A DNA stretch of 64,000 bases, from assembly GCF_016019935.1 (NCBI RefSeq), contig NZ_JAECMT010000001.1:806022-870021 (forward strand). The letters are read 5' to 3'. The notes beneath the pieces were generated by a model. That model saw only the letters and a program-made list of their open reading frames with translations, did not search any database and had not been told where the DNA came from. The position numbers and the translations under genes are program-made. The DNA is from Paenibacillus sp. GSMTC-2017 (GTDB lineage Bacteria; Bacillota; Bacilli; Paenibacillales; Paenibacillaceae). Of this stretch, positions 28,652 through 38,029 are shown piece after piece (position 1 is the stretch's first letter; each line of letters opens with the position of its first letter).

Positions 28652-28726
28652 TTAGCCTTCTTTCAGGATAACCATACTTGCATTGAGGTCTTTAGCATGA
28701 TATAACCCGCACGAAGGACATATCAT
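28652..28726 (-). pseudogene. relic of a TnpB (IS200/IS605 OrfB) zinc ribbon
   Basis: On the minus strand the frame ending at the TAA at 28652 reads ICPSCGLYHAKDLNASMVIL and then KEG. This is the second half of the TnpB zinc ribbon, where CPxCGxxHxRDxNAxxNIL is the usual form and the aspartate is a catalytic RuvC residue. A stop codon lies just upstream, and the first Cys pair is missing, so the gene is dead. It sits 38 bases from the last degenerate repeat of array 1, so an insertion event may have trimmed the old end of the array. Confidence 0.55.
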
Positions 28727-28760
28727 TTACGAAGGCATAGACTTAAAACGTCCTAGCTAA

Positions 28761-31700
28761 ATTTTAATCCACACATCCGTGAAGGATGTGACATGCAAGA
28801 GCTTGAGCCACCACCGGTAAGAGTTATTTAAATCCACACATCCGTGAAGGATGTGACATTACATTCGCCATCCCTTTCGCCGCATCTGGTGATTTAAATC
28901 CACACATCCGTGAAGGATGTGACACACGAGTCCGTAAGAGAACTATTGGAAGATGATATTTAAATCCACACATCCGTGAAGGATGTGACTGAAGTATGAT
29001 TTTCAACGTACGAGGTTAGGACATATTTAAATCCACACATCCGTGAAGGATGTGACCTTACCACCTTATAGTGGTGCTTGGGACTTGATTATTTAAATCC
29101 ACACATCCGTGAAGGATGTGACGACGATATGGGTAGTCTTTCACTACGCAATATTATTTAAATCCACACATCCGTGAAGGATGTGACTTTCAACAAACCA
29201 TTCAGTCACATACTTGTGATATTTAAATCCACACATCCGTGAAGGATGTGACAACGTAGGTATATCGAAGCAACGGACAAAGGTGAATTTAAATCCACAC
29301 ATCCGTGAAGGATGTGACATGTTAAGTTCAGGAAGCAGCTCATCCGATCCGTATTTAAATCCACACATCCGTGAAGGATGTGACCTCAGTCATATGTTTG
29401 AGATATCGGTTGAAACTATATTTAAATCCACACATCCGTGAAGGATGTGACTGAGAGTGTGCAAGATCGCCCAACTAAAGCACATATTTAAATCCACACA
29501 TCCGTGAAGGATGTGACAACGTTGACTGGGCCTAGTGTCGTCGCGCTAATAATTTAAATCCACACATCCGTGAAGGATGTGACTCTACGATTTCAGATCT
29601 TAAGGTCACAATTGACAATTTAAATCCACACATCCGTGAAGGATGTGACTTTGTTTATCCCTACTTTAGGACATTGCCTTTAACCATTTAAATCCACACA
29701 TCCGTGAAGGATGTGACTAGAATTGGCAAGCGATATCGTGAGGAGGATGGAATTTAAATCCACACATCCGTGAAGGATGTGACACCACTTATAGACATAC
29801 ATAAATAAAGTCACTTTATTTAAATCCACACATCCGTGAAGGATGTGACCCCATCTTCTCTACCATTCCAGGCATTTGTGATCATTTAAATCCACACATC
29901 CGTGAAGGATGTGACAAATACTAATCGCACCTCTGCTCTACGACGTTCAATTTAAATCCACACATCCGTGAAGGATGTGACGCATCGGGATTGATTGATC
30001 CTATTCAGTTTTGGGATTTAAATCCACACATCCGTGAAGGATGTGACGCATAGGGATACTCAAACGGTTAAGAGTCATAATATTTAAATCCACACATCCG
30101 TGAAGGATGTGACGCTTTATCACCATCATCCAAGTCATACTCTTTAAATTTAAATCCACACATCCGTGAAGGATGTGACTAATTAATCTAATTTCGATTT
30201 CAACAAACGAGAATTTAAATCCACACATCCGTGAAGGATGTGACTTCGGTCATGCTGCTCCTCCTCTTGGATACCATAATTTAAATCCACACATCCGTGA
30301 AGGATGTGACATGGAGCCGTTGTTTTACGTTCAAAAACAAGGAGATTTAAATCCACACATCCGTGAAGGATGTGACTCGCAACGGTATTATATACTGGTG
30401 CAATGATGTGATTTAAATCCACACATCCGTGAAGGATGTGACTAGATATCCAATTGATTCCTAGCTCCGTAGCGTATTTAAATCCACACATCCGTGAAGG
30501 ATGTGACTATGCAAGTCTGCGTGATCGTTTGGACTATGTAGATTTAAATCCACACATCCGTGAAGGATGTGACTAACCTGCCATTAGGCGCAGTAATAGC
30601 AATAGTTATTTAAATCCACACATCCGTGAAGGATGTGACACCTCGTGGACCGCTAGGTCATCTTCGTTATTATATTTAAATCCACACATCCGTGAAGGAT
30701 GTGACCCGCCTAATAGACTCGTAGAGACGCAATAGATATATTTAAATCCACACATCCGTGAAGGATGTGACGAGAGGGAGCCTAGCGGCTTCCTTTTTTG
30801 TTATAATTTAAATCCACACATCCGTGAAGGATGTGACTTGCCGTTAGCTCTTATCGTAACTTGCCATTTGTATTTAAATCCACACATCCGTGAAGGATGT
30901 GACTTAATTTGTCCTCATTAAGCTTCAGCTCTGTTTTATTTAAATCCACACATCCGTGAAGGATGTGACGCCGCGATGATTTCGAAAAGTGGTTACTTGG
31001 TAATTTAAATCCACACATCCGTGAAGGATGTGACTCCCCACGCCGGGATAATCGCAATGAATGGCATATATTTAAATCCACACATCCGTGAAGGATGTGA
31101 CATGATGGCTCAGCGTAAAGTTAGTCGGGTTAATATTTAAATCCACACATCCGTGAAGGATGTGACGGTGCTATGGTTTACAAATGTCCTTGATGAATCA
31201 ATTTAAATCCACACATCCGTGAAGGATGTGACTTGGGTACTTGACCCAGATGAGGTGAGGGAGGAAATTTAAATCCACACATCCGTGAAGGATGTGACTG
31301 GAAAGTCACAAGATCCAATTCGCATGATGATTATTTAAATCCACACATCCGTGAAGGATGTGACGCAAAAGCAGCTAGGCTAACGCATGAAGAGTTTATT
31401 TAAATCCACACATCCGTGAAGGATGTGACTTTAAAGACTCCGATTCGACCGAATACGCTCAACATTTAAATCCACACATCCGTGAAGGATGTGACGGAAG
31501 CTTCCATCCATACGACCACCAAATATGATATTTAAATCCACACATCCGTGAAGGATGTGACTTGCACTAGTTCCTCTTCATCGCGGTAACTAATATTTAA
31601 ATCCACACATCCGTGAAGGATGTGACAACCCTCATACAGGCGAACACTTAATCATGGATGATTTAAATCCACACATCCGTGAAGGATGTGACTGCTATCG

Positions 31701-32153
31701 ATGATATCAATTACCTGACCAACAAAATTTAAATCCACACATCCGTGAAGGATGTGACTACAACTCGACGACATTAAAAAACTACTTGATGTATTTAAAT
31801 CCACACATCCGTGAAGGATGTGACTCAATGTGTAGTCTTAAATGTGACGCGCTATATATTTAAATCCACACATCCGTGAAGGATGTGACTTCCAAAAGCG
31901 CACCACGACTTGCTGAGTATGAAATTTAAATCCACACATCCGTGAAGGATGTGACGACCTGCATCATCCGTGTAAGTACCTGTATAGCTATTTAAATCCA
32001 CACATCCGTGAAGGATGTGACGTATTTCATCCTCACAAGTAGCGGCAGGATCGGTATTTAAATCCACACATCCGTGAAGGATGTGACTACGGAGACCAGG
32101 TACATCCGCATTACGGGTGAAATTTAAATCCACACATCCGTGAAGGATGTGAC
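28761..32153 (-). CRISPR. CRISPR array 1, about 52 type I-C repeats
   Basis: 32-nt repeats with spacers of about 33-36 nt. In the transcribed (minus) sense the repeat starts GTCACATCC, has loop TTCAC, then GGATGTG, and ends with handle TGGATTTAAAT. I counted 52 repeats and 51 spacers. The repeat at 28761-28792 carries a substitution in the handle and marks the old end; the leader-proximal repeat is 32122-32153. The strand is set by the leader beside cas2 and by similarity to known type I-C repeats ending in ATTGAAAY. Repeats are otherwise uniform. Confidence 0.97.
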
Positions 32154-32332
32154 GGCGATTTTACGCTAAAAATATAAAAAAGACTATATTTTCATGAAAA
32201 ATCGTATGAAAATTAACCTGACACATGATTCCGTCTCATTTTCGGCTTATTTATTAACAATTTCTTCTTTATATCTGGTGCGAATGTCCCGGGGATTTCA
32301 TGTGCACTATACATTCGCACCACGCTTTCGCA
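32154..32332 (-). promoter_or_regulatory. leader of array 1 with conserved 12-bp inverted repeat
   Basis: AT-rich leader between cas2 and the newest repeat. TGGTGCGAATGT (32276-32287) and ACATTCGCACCA (32311-32322) form a perfect 12-bp inverted repeat with a 23-nt gap. The same arms and gap recur in leader 2. A weak promoter, TTTCAT and TATAGT 17 bases apart on the minus strand, lies nearer to the array. Confidence 0.72.
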
Positions 32333-32623
32333 CTAAAATATAAGTGGACCTTCTAGATCCAATGCTTCTTTCACACCAACATGTTCTACTTTATTCTTGA
32401 AGTTATTTCCTAGTTGGTAGAATCTAAGACTATCCTGATCTTTGTCGATGATATCGAGAAGTTTTAATTTTAATTCCGTAAATTGAGCTGCGTCTACAAT
32501 GCATTCAAATACAGAATTCTGGACCCTCTGACCATAGTTTTGGCATATTTTAGATACATGCCGCAACCTTCTCTGACCACCACTGCTGATAGTGCTTACA
32601 TCATAAGTTATTAATACCAACAA
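32333..32623 (-). CDS. cas2: CRISPR-associated endonuclease Cas2 (type I-C)
   Basis: A 96-residue protein with the ferredoxin-like start MLVLITYDVSTISSGGQRRL, whose Asp8 lies at the usual Cas2 metal position. RFYQLGNNFKNKVEHVG at about 67-83 is typical of the I-C subfamily. It pairs with Cas1 to insert new spacers. It is the last cas gene, 9 bases after cas1, and its stop is followed directly by leader 1. Confidence 0.95.
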   Translation of the reverse strand: MLVLITYDVSTISSGGQRRLRHVSKICQNYGQRVQNSVFECIVDAAQFTELKLKLLDIIDKDQDSLRFYQLGNNFKNKVEHVGVKEALDLEGPLIF

Positions 32624-32632
32624 CTAAAGCAC

Positions 32633-33664
32633 CTACTTCCATAGAAAAGGTGGATACTCGTCTAGGTCATCGCGCAAGTACCTTGCTAACAACAATGCTT
32701 GTGTATGCGGCACAAGTCCCCAAGATATCTTCTCCCCTAAATAAGGATGTGTAATCTTCTCTTGTTTCTTATCTTGCCAGGCCGTTAAAAACTTCTTCCT
32801 ACCTTCGTCCTTCATAATAACCGCACCATTTTCTTTCTTAAAAAAATCGTCATTGTTCACAATTTTCTTATTGATCAATGACAATACAAATTTGTCTGCA
32901 AAAACCCCTCGCAACTCCTCCATTACATCGAGTGCCAAAGATTCTCGCCCTGGGCGGTCTCGGTGCAAAAAGCCGACATAGGCATCTAATCCAACAGCTT
33001 CCAAAGCAGCAGCCATATCTTTAGATAACAATGTATAAGCAAAAGATAACATGGCATTCACATTATCAAGCGGCGGTCTTCGATTTCGATTATGGAAATA
33101 AAAATCCTCTTTTTGTTGCAATATCATATGGTCAAACAACCGATTATAAGAAACAGCTGCTTGACCTTCCAAACCTCGTAATCTCTCTAAATCTTCACAT
33201 TCTCTAACGTCAATAATGATAGATGATAAATGCTGCGAGGCAGCTTTAAATTGGTCAACATCTATCCGCAATGGATAATCTCTTGTCATTCTTTCAAGCA
33301 TCCATTTATGATTATAAATTTTACCGACAATGAAGTTACGAGCAATTTTTGCTGATACCACTTCATCTTCAGACACCAAATATTGCTTCTTTCTTAAGAT
33401 CACATTACCTTTGCTTTGACCTATTACTCTTGCTAGAAAACGCCCATTCATCGTCATAAAAACGATATCGATATTGCGTTCTGCACAATAGCCCATTAGA
33501 GCTGGGCTCGCTCCTGTATAACCAAAAGCAATTATAGATTCGATGTTATGAAGCGGTACTCTGCCTAACTTTTCTTGTTCCTTTAGTAATAAAATATTAT
33601 CTCCATCGAGTGACAAATAAATATCCGGTTGTGTAATGTACAATGTATTCAGTAATTTTTTCAT
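32633..33664 (-). CDS. cas1: CRISPR integrase Cas1 (type I-C)
   Basis: A 343-residue integrase. The beta-rich N-domain begins MKKLLNTLYITQPDIYLSLD; the helical C-domain has the active-site glutamate in RGLEGQAAVSYNRLF and the His/Asp set in GFLHRDRPGRESLALDVMEE. Length is normal for I-C. It overlaps the cas4 stop by four bases (ATGA). With Cas2 and Cas4 it acquires spacers; Cas4 selects and trims PAM-bearing precursors in I-C systems. Confidence 0.96.
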   Translation of the reverse strand: MKKLLNTLYITQPDIYLSLDGDNILLLKEQEKLGRVPLHNIESIIAFGYTGASPALMGYCAERNIDIVFMTMNGRFLARVIGQSKGNVILRKKQYLVSEDEVVSAKIARNFIVGKIYNHKWMLERMTRDYPLRIDVDQFKAASQHLSSIIIDVRECEDLERLRGLEGQAAVSYNRLFDHMILQQKEDFYFHNRNRRPPLDNVNAMLSFAYTLLSKDMAAALEAVGLDAYVGFLHRDRPGRESLALDVMEELRGVFADKFVLSLINKKIVNNDDFFKKENGAVIMKDEGRKKFLTAWQDKKQEKITHPYLGEKISWGLVPHTQALLLARYLRDDLDEYPPFLWK

Positions 33665-34317
33665 TCCTTGATTTTCCCTTCAAGATAACTTTTCACTGTC
33701 CGTTTAGTCATCAATTCTGGTAAGCATATATTATGAAGGGAACAACTTTTACAAAATGAACCTGTTTTCACTTTTGGTGTATGTCTACGTCTGTAGTAAT
33801 CTTGCATTTCTGTGAAGATTCGCTGGACCTTAAACTTTATTTCCGAAGTAATTGGTACTTCAACCCTATGCTTTATTTCATTGTAGAACATATAGCCTAC
33901 ATCTATTTCACATAACAACATCTCTTCCAAACAAATTGCTTGTGCAGCTAATTGTAAAATATCTTCATCATTTGTTTTTGGTTTGCCACGTTTATATTCA
34001 ACCGGGTAAGCGATATACTTCCCCTCGGCTCCAAATACTTCGACACCGTGATCACTTTTTATAAACTCCACCACATCGCAAATGCCTGAAATGCCATGCT
34101 TATTTGACATTATAGGCATTCCGCGAACGACGAGCTTATCTCCCCGTTTCTCTCTTGTAAACGGCTTATCAGCATTCCTATGAAGATGTTGCCCTTCAAT
34201 TGTCTTCACATTTTCTTCCCATTGTTGTTCTATGTGAATTAATGCCCACTGACGTTTACAAAATTGAAAATGTTGTATCCCCGATAACATAAGAAAGTCA
34301 TCTTCGTTATAGGCCAT
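33661..34317 (-). CDS. cas4: Cas4 exonuclease (type I-C)
   Basis: A 218-residue PD-(D/E)XK nuclease with an iron-sulfur cluster. FCKRQWALIHIEQQW near the N-terminus holds the first cysteine, and CKSCSLHNIC near the C-terminus holds the last three. The catalytic core includes PVEYKRGKPK at about 107-116. It processes prespacers and helps set PAM and orientation. The ATG at 34317 overlaps the end of cas7; a TTG one codon earlier is a less likely start. Confidence 0.95.
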   Translation of the reverse strand: MAYNEDDFLMLSGIQHFQFCKRQWALIHIEQQWEENVKTIEGQHLHRNADKPFTREKRGDKLVVRGMPIMSNKHGISGICDVVEFIKSDHGVEVFGAEGKYIAYPVEYKRGKPKTNDEDILQLAAQAICLEEMLLCEIDVGYMFYNEIKHRVEVPITSEIKFKVQRIFTEMQDYYRRRHTPKVKTGSFCKSCSLHNICLPELMTKRTVKSYLEGKIKE

Positions 34318-35170
34318 CAATAATCTCGACTTTCAAACCTTCCAATGGCTGCAAATCAAAGCTGTAATCTGTATATTCTTTTGGCTCAGCTACACGTTTC
34401 TCTACTAATAGTGAACGATGTACTTTAGCTGATGAGTATTGCCCTAACTTGGAATTATGCTCCCACCAAAATACTTTATGAACTTCCATACTTCCTTCTG
34501 GTCTTGCAGATGATAAATCATTTTCGAATAATGTAATAAGTGCCTGCTTAAACTTTTCTGCATCCTCTTTTGTAAATTGCGTTTTTTCTGCCAATTGCGT
34601 ATTAATGCTTCCCTTAAAAATATATACACCTGAATCTACACGGTGCTTCATACCCATCGTATCAGATCCTCTCGATGAGCCAGGTTCAGAATTTACACTT
34701 TTTGTAATTTGCATACTTGTAATATCAATAGGATCAATGCTTGTTGCTGTATGAATAGATACTGGACCTCTTACACCTACTGAAACACCTGATCCAGCCT
34801 TATCTGATTTGAATGCAAATACTTGACCAAAACTCCGAACGTCAATCCACTCTTGACAAGCAATCTGAGCAAACTCATCACTTGATCCTGTTTTTGACTT
34901 CAATATTTTCCCTAATTCAGCATTGGAATCAGCACGTTCTCTTAAACTACCATACGAATCATTTTTTCTGTCATTGGACTGTACAAAAATGGATTCTCCC
35001 ATATCTTGCAGGCGGTTACGAATCTTTCTCTTCAAGGCAACGTCGGAAATCTCACCGAACCCATCATAATTTTGACGTGGACGGTTTCCGTTAAGCGGAT
35101 CTCCATTGGGGTTAGCCTTCGATACGGATAGTACAACGGCAAAATCAATTTTATAATCCAAAATCGTCAT
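34307..35170 (-). CDS. cas7: Cascade backbone protein Cas7 (Csd2)
   Basis: A 287-residue RRM-fold protein that polymerises along the crRNA spacer. The N-terminus IDFAVVLSVSKANPNGDPLN continues with NRPRQNYDG, the hallmark of Csd2. VSVGVRGPVSIHTATSIDPI in the middle and a GSDTMGMKHRVDSGVYIFKG stretch follow the family. It starts 16 bases after cas8c and overlaps cas4 by eleven bases, so translation of the operon is tightly linked. Confidence 0.96.
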   Translation of the reverse strand: MTILDYKIDFAVVLSVSKANPNGDPLNGNRPRQNYDGFGEISDVALKRKIRNRLQDMGESIFVQSNDRKNDSYGSLRERADSNAELGKILKSKTGSSDEFAQIACQEWIDVRSFGQVFAFKSDKAGSGVSVGVRGPVSIHTATSIDPIDITSMQITKSVNSEPGSSRGSDTMGMKHRVDSGVYIFKGSINTQLAEKTQFTKEDAEKFKQALITLFENDLSSARPEGSMEVHKVFWWEHNSKLGQYSSAKVHRSLLVEKRVAEPKEYTDYSFDLQPLEGLKVEIIDGL

Positions 35171-35186
35171 ATTTTATCTCTCCCTA

Positions 35187-37088
35187 TTAGTTGATTGTCT
35201 CTTCAATTACAGCTTCATCTTTATCCTTTTTCTGATAAAGCTCGTGCCGCTGGCTATAGTAACCTAACAAATATAGACCTGTTAATGGTTTATTATTAAA
35301 TTCATCAATTGGGAGACGCGATCCAACTTCATCAATAATCTTATTTAAATCAGTCGCTTTTCTCCCTAGTCTTGCTTGATATGGCTGGAGACATTGCTGT
35401 ATAGTTTTCCATGTTCTCTCTGGATGATTTGAAAACGCATTCATAAAGCGAATGGCGTTACTCGCACGATTCTCATCGGGACCTAGTGCACGTCTTTCTA
35501 GCACATCTGCAACTGCCAATAACCGTCCAAATAAATAATTTCGATCGTTATTATCATAATCTAATGCCACATTCAATTTCTCCCTTCTGTTGATTAATGA
35601 ACATGTGATACTAAGCGTCTTCTCCCATTCCCAATTTTCCATAGCAACCGGATTAGATGCACGGTGAAACGCACTCATTTCAATATCACGAGGTACTTTT
35701 TGATCATCCACAATACATGGAAACATTCGCTCTATCAAGCCTTTGACAACTTTATCTCCCGCCCTTGATCCATATGCAGCAAATGCAATATCTTTTGTAG
35801 CAGGAGCGCCATAAAACTTAACAAAATTGCCTTCTTCATCTTTACGATAACGGTGTAACCATGCGCATGATGAATGCCACTTTACAAGTCTGTCCAAATA
35901 AAACTCTTTATTCAAACTTCGATAATACAGTACTGCCATGCGTCCTGTTGTTGCAGAATCAAGGATCATAATGTTTACGTCAGATTTTGTAGGAATGGAA
36001 AGCCGATTTTTGTAACCATCTAATGCTTTCGCAACTTCATTAGCAAATTCTCGATACGTGAATGGGATGGTGTCCCTTACCTTTGCAACAGATGGGAAGA
36101 TATCAAAAGATTCCTCTGTTAATCCTGGCAAATCTAGTTCCGTATTCGCCCATACAAGAAAGACTCGTCCATCAATGATTTTGCCTTGCCGATTAATGAG
36201 CCACTTTAAGGCATTATGTGCCTTCTGTGATACATCATAGCTAATACTTGCCACTTCAAATCCCTTATTAAAACGTCCACGAAACGTAAACCCAGTATCA
36301 TCGTTTGCTGAAATTAATTTTGCCTTATCGCCAGCATGTCTGATTTTATTTGCATGTTTATCTGTACTTGGCAATAATTCACCCGTCACATAACAATAAT
36401 CAATCTCTCCGAGTTGCTGTCTATAGTACTGAATAAATGATTCATGCATCTCTTTGTCCTTCCACACATCATTCGATAACGGGTTCTGTGAATAGACATT
36501 AAATCTGATAAATATACTTTCTGGACCACCAACCATAACCGAATAAATGGGTGGTTTAGGGCCATATCGTGCTTCAGAATCCTTGTCCCATTTAGTGATT
36601 AGACGTCCGTCTTCATCTGTATAAAGCACCTTATCTTCAACTAAGTCTTGAATAAGACAACCCTTGGCCAAGTAGGAGTAGATGCTTTTAACCTTGGGGA
36701 CAGCGTAAGGAGATTCAGCCCACTGGCCTAATTTACTAATGTAAGCTGCAAATGGATCTTCTCCCTTCTTCACTTCTCCACCATAGGCTACAAAATCCCC
36801 TGCTACATAACTTAACTTATCATGTAGTGGGTAAGGTGCTACTACAGCACCTGCTCTGCTAGCAGATTTTTCCGTACAAGGAAGAAGAGTACTAGCATCG
36901 GACTTATCAATGACTATTGCAGAATGATACCTTCCATCCTCAGTGATGTCTAATTGAATATGTGCGGTTTGTGTCGTGTGAGAAATTGGTAGCAATGTAT
37001 ACTCTTGATCATTATGTTTTTTTTCTATCTTACCAACGTGTTCTAGATTAGATTTGTAAGTTTCATATAGATGGAGTAGCCAACTCAT
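35187..37088 (-). CDS. cas8c: Cascade large subunit Cas8c (Csd1)
   Basis: A 633-residue protein of the Csd1 family. The start [20 protein letters not shown] and motifs such as [20 protein letters not shown] and [20 protein letters not shown] sequence near residue 515 are typical. In type I-C this subunit recognises the TTC PAM; an internal translation start often yields a separate small subunit (Cas11c) from the 3' part of the gene, which I could not pinpoint here. The start overlaps the cas5c stop by four bases. Confidence 0.95.
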   Translation of the reverse strand: MSWLLHLYETYKSNLEHVGKIEKKHNDQEYTLLPISHTTQTAHIQLDITEDGRYHSAIVIDKSDASTLLPCTEKSASRAGAVVAPYPLHDKLSYVAGDFVAYGGEVKKGEDPFAAYISKLGQWAESPYAVPKVKSIYSYLAKGCLIQDLVEDKVLYTDEDGRLITKWDKDSEARYGPKPPIYSVMVGGPESIFIRFNVYSQNPLSNDVWKDKEMHESFIQYYRQQLGEIDYCYVTGELLPSTDKHANKIRHAGDKAKLISANDDTGFTFRGRFNKGFEVASISYDVSQKAHNALKWLINRQGKIIDGRVFLVWANTELDLPGLTEESFDIFPSVAKVRDTIPFTYREFANEVAKALDGYKNRLSIPTKSDVNIMILDSATTGRMAVLYYRSLNKEFYLDRLVKWHSSCAWLHRYRKDEEGNFVKFYGAPATKDIAFAAYGSRAGDKVVKGLIERMFPCIVDDQKVPRDIEMSAFHRASNPVAMENWEWEKTLSITCSLINRREKLNVALDYDNNDRNYLFGRLLAVADVLERRALGPDENRASNAIRFMNAFSNHPERTWKTIQQCLQPYQARLGRKATDLNKIIDEVGSRLPIDEFNNKPLTGLYLLGYYSQRHELYQKKDKDEAVIEETIN

Positions 37089-37804
37089 AGATTCCCCCTC
37101 CCTTCTAATTCATCAGATAATACATCCACTTGCTCAACATTGCCCTGATCAAAATATTTAGCCTTCATCGCAGAGACCGTTCGAACCTGCTCACATTGTT
37201 CTGGTTTTTTGAATTGAATAATGCCATCTCTCATTACCGGACTCCATAGACGTACTTCTAGCTGCTCTCTTCCTGTTTCATCAGGATAGTTAATACCATG
37301 TATCATATTGCCAAGATGAATATCCCCGTAATTGTCATAAAAGCTTTTACCTTCACCGAAAACACAGGGTTCAACATATGCCTGGCATTCTCTAGTCCCA
37401 AGAAAGATATCTCTACGTCCTCCCGCTTGCAGTGAACGCTTAAATATGTTGTGATGCTTATTTTCGTTACGATCAAAAGCCATCTCTGGACGGTTCAAGT
37501 TGAACTCAAAATGAGCTCTTACCTGATAACAAGGGTCCTTCAAATAAGTGTAATTTGCTAGCGTATTGCCACCACCGTATTCCAGCGGACGAATACCCTT
37601 TGACTCCATACGGATTGCATTCATGACTCTCACTTCGTCTATCACCATAATGAGTGTGGGCTTCCAATAAATAGATTCAACAATCCCTTTAAGAGCCTGA
37701 TAGGTTGGGACTTGGTAACTAAGCTTTTCTCCTCCCAACTTAGTTAGAGGGTCTGTAAACAATGCGTAACTTCCATATGCCAAAAATTCCACCGAATTCC
37801 TCAT
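37085..37804 (-). CDS. cas5c: Cas5c (Cas5d), crRNA-processing endoribonuclease
   Basis: A 239-residue RAMP protein. The N-terminal [20 protein letters not shown] and [20 protein letters not shown] are family hallmarks, with [19 protein letters not shown] in the C-terminal half. In type I-C, which lacks Cas6, Cas5 cuts precursor crRNA at the base of the repeat stem, leaving the 11-nt handle. It is first in the cas5c-8c-7-4-1-2 operon, with AAGGAGGTG 6-7 bases before the ATG. A sigma-A promoter with a candidate guide-RNA target lies upstream. Confidence 0.95.
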   Translation of the reverse strand: MRNSVEFLAYGSYALFTDPLTKLGGEKLSYQVPTYQALKGIVESIYWKPTLIMVIDEVRVMNAIRMESKGIRPLEYGGGNTLANYTYLKDPCYQVRAHFEFNLNRPEMAFDRNENKHHNIFKRSLQAGGRRDIFLGTRECQAYVEPCVFGEGKSFYDNYGDIHLGNMIHGINYPDETGREQLEVRLWSPVMRDGIIQFKKPEQCEQVRTVSAMKAKYFDQGNVEQVDVLSDELEGRGNL

Positions 37805-37844
37805 GCAATCACCTCCTTACTTTAATGACATTTGTTTCTATTTC

Positions 37845-37873
37845 AATATATCTCAAATGGATGATATTGTAAA
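37845..37873 (-). promoter_or_regulatory. sigma-A promoter of the cas5c operon
   Basis: On the minus strand TTTACA (37868-37873) and TATATT (37845-37850) are separated by exactly 17 bases; each box differs from consensus at one position. Transcription would start about 33 bases upstream of the cas5c ATG. Confidence 0.7.
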
Positions 37874-37902
37874 TGTTTTTTTGTTTTAATACATTGTATG
37901 AA
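37866..37902 (-). promoter_or_regulatory. candidate Cascade target site (TTC PAM + protospacer) over the cas promoter
   Basis: On the minus strand TTC (37900-37902) is followed by a protospacer from 37899 downwards. It agrees with the spacer-like segment of the RNA at 37940 at positions 1-5, 7-11, 13-15 and 18-21; the mismatches in the seed half fall at 6 and 12, bases that type I guides flip out. A 34-nt protospacer ends at 37866 and so covers the -35 box (positions 27-32). Poor pairing beyond position 21 would favour binding without cleavage. Confidence 0.65.
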
Positions 37903-37925
37903 TTTTTTTAAATCAAACCCATATA

Positions 37926-37934
37926 TGTTATAAT
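37926..37934 (+). promoter_or_regulatory. extended -10 promoter of the crRNA-like RNA
   Basis: TGTTATAAT is a TGn-extended -10 with a perfect TATAAT. Its predicted start, about 6-7 bases downstream, falls at the first base of the degenerate repeat (37940). The -35 region is weak (TTTTAA at 37906-37911), as extended -10 promoters allow. Confidence 0.62.
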
Positions 37935-37939
37935 TAAAT

Positions 37940-38018
37940 GTCGCTATTTTTATAGTGTGGATTGAAATATACATTGTATGAAATGAAAACCTACTTCATA
38001 AAGAAGATAGGTTTCTTT
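37940..38018 (+). ncRNA. stand-alone crRNA-like RNA, candidate CreR-type cas regulator
   Basis: A degenerate repeat, 37940-37968, begins GTC and folds as CGCTAT-TTTT-ATAGTG, the same hairpin position as in the arrays but built from different pairs. It is followed by TGGATTGAAAT (37958-37968), identical to the 11-nt handle of array 2. The spacer-like segment starts at 37969 with ATACATTGTATGAA, which recurs upstream of the cas5c promoter. No second repeat follows; instead a terminator hairpin closes the gene at about 38018. Cas5c could cut it like a normal crRNA and load it into Cascade. CreR and related RNAs are known from other CRISPR systems; that this is one is inference. It lies opposite to, and between, cas3 and cas5c. 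Confidence 0.72.
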
Positions 38019-38020
38019 CA
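37985..38020. terminator. bidirectional terminator between the crRNA-like gene and cas3
   Basis: AAACCTA (37987-37993) pairs with TAGGTTT (38008-38014) with an inner CTTC/GAAG helix. T-rich tails lie on both strands. On the plus strand it ends the small RNA; on the minus strand it lies 10 bases past the cas3 stop and would separate cas3 from the cas5c operon. Confidence 0.72.
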
Positions 38021-38029
38021 TTTACACCC

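Noticed and set aside
28824..32133. Many open frames repeating HILHGCVDLN or HPSRMCGFK
   Set aside because: These are translations of the CRISPR repeats of array 1, not genes.
37940..37968. Reading the degenerate repeat as a leftover from a third, lost CRISPR array
   Set aside because: A leftover would retain stem sequence and decay randomly; here the stem is rebuilt with new pairs, the handle is intact, and promoter and terminator frame a single unit. Not fully excluded.
37805..38029. A toxin gene of the CreTA type in the cas3-cas5c gap
   Set aside because: No short frame with ribosome site is present in the 225 bases; the architecture fits a regulator of cas genes rather than an antitoxin RNA guarding a toxin.
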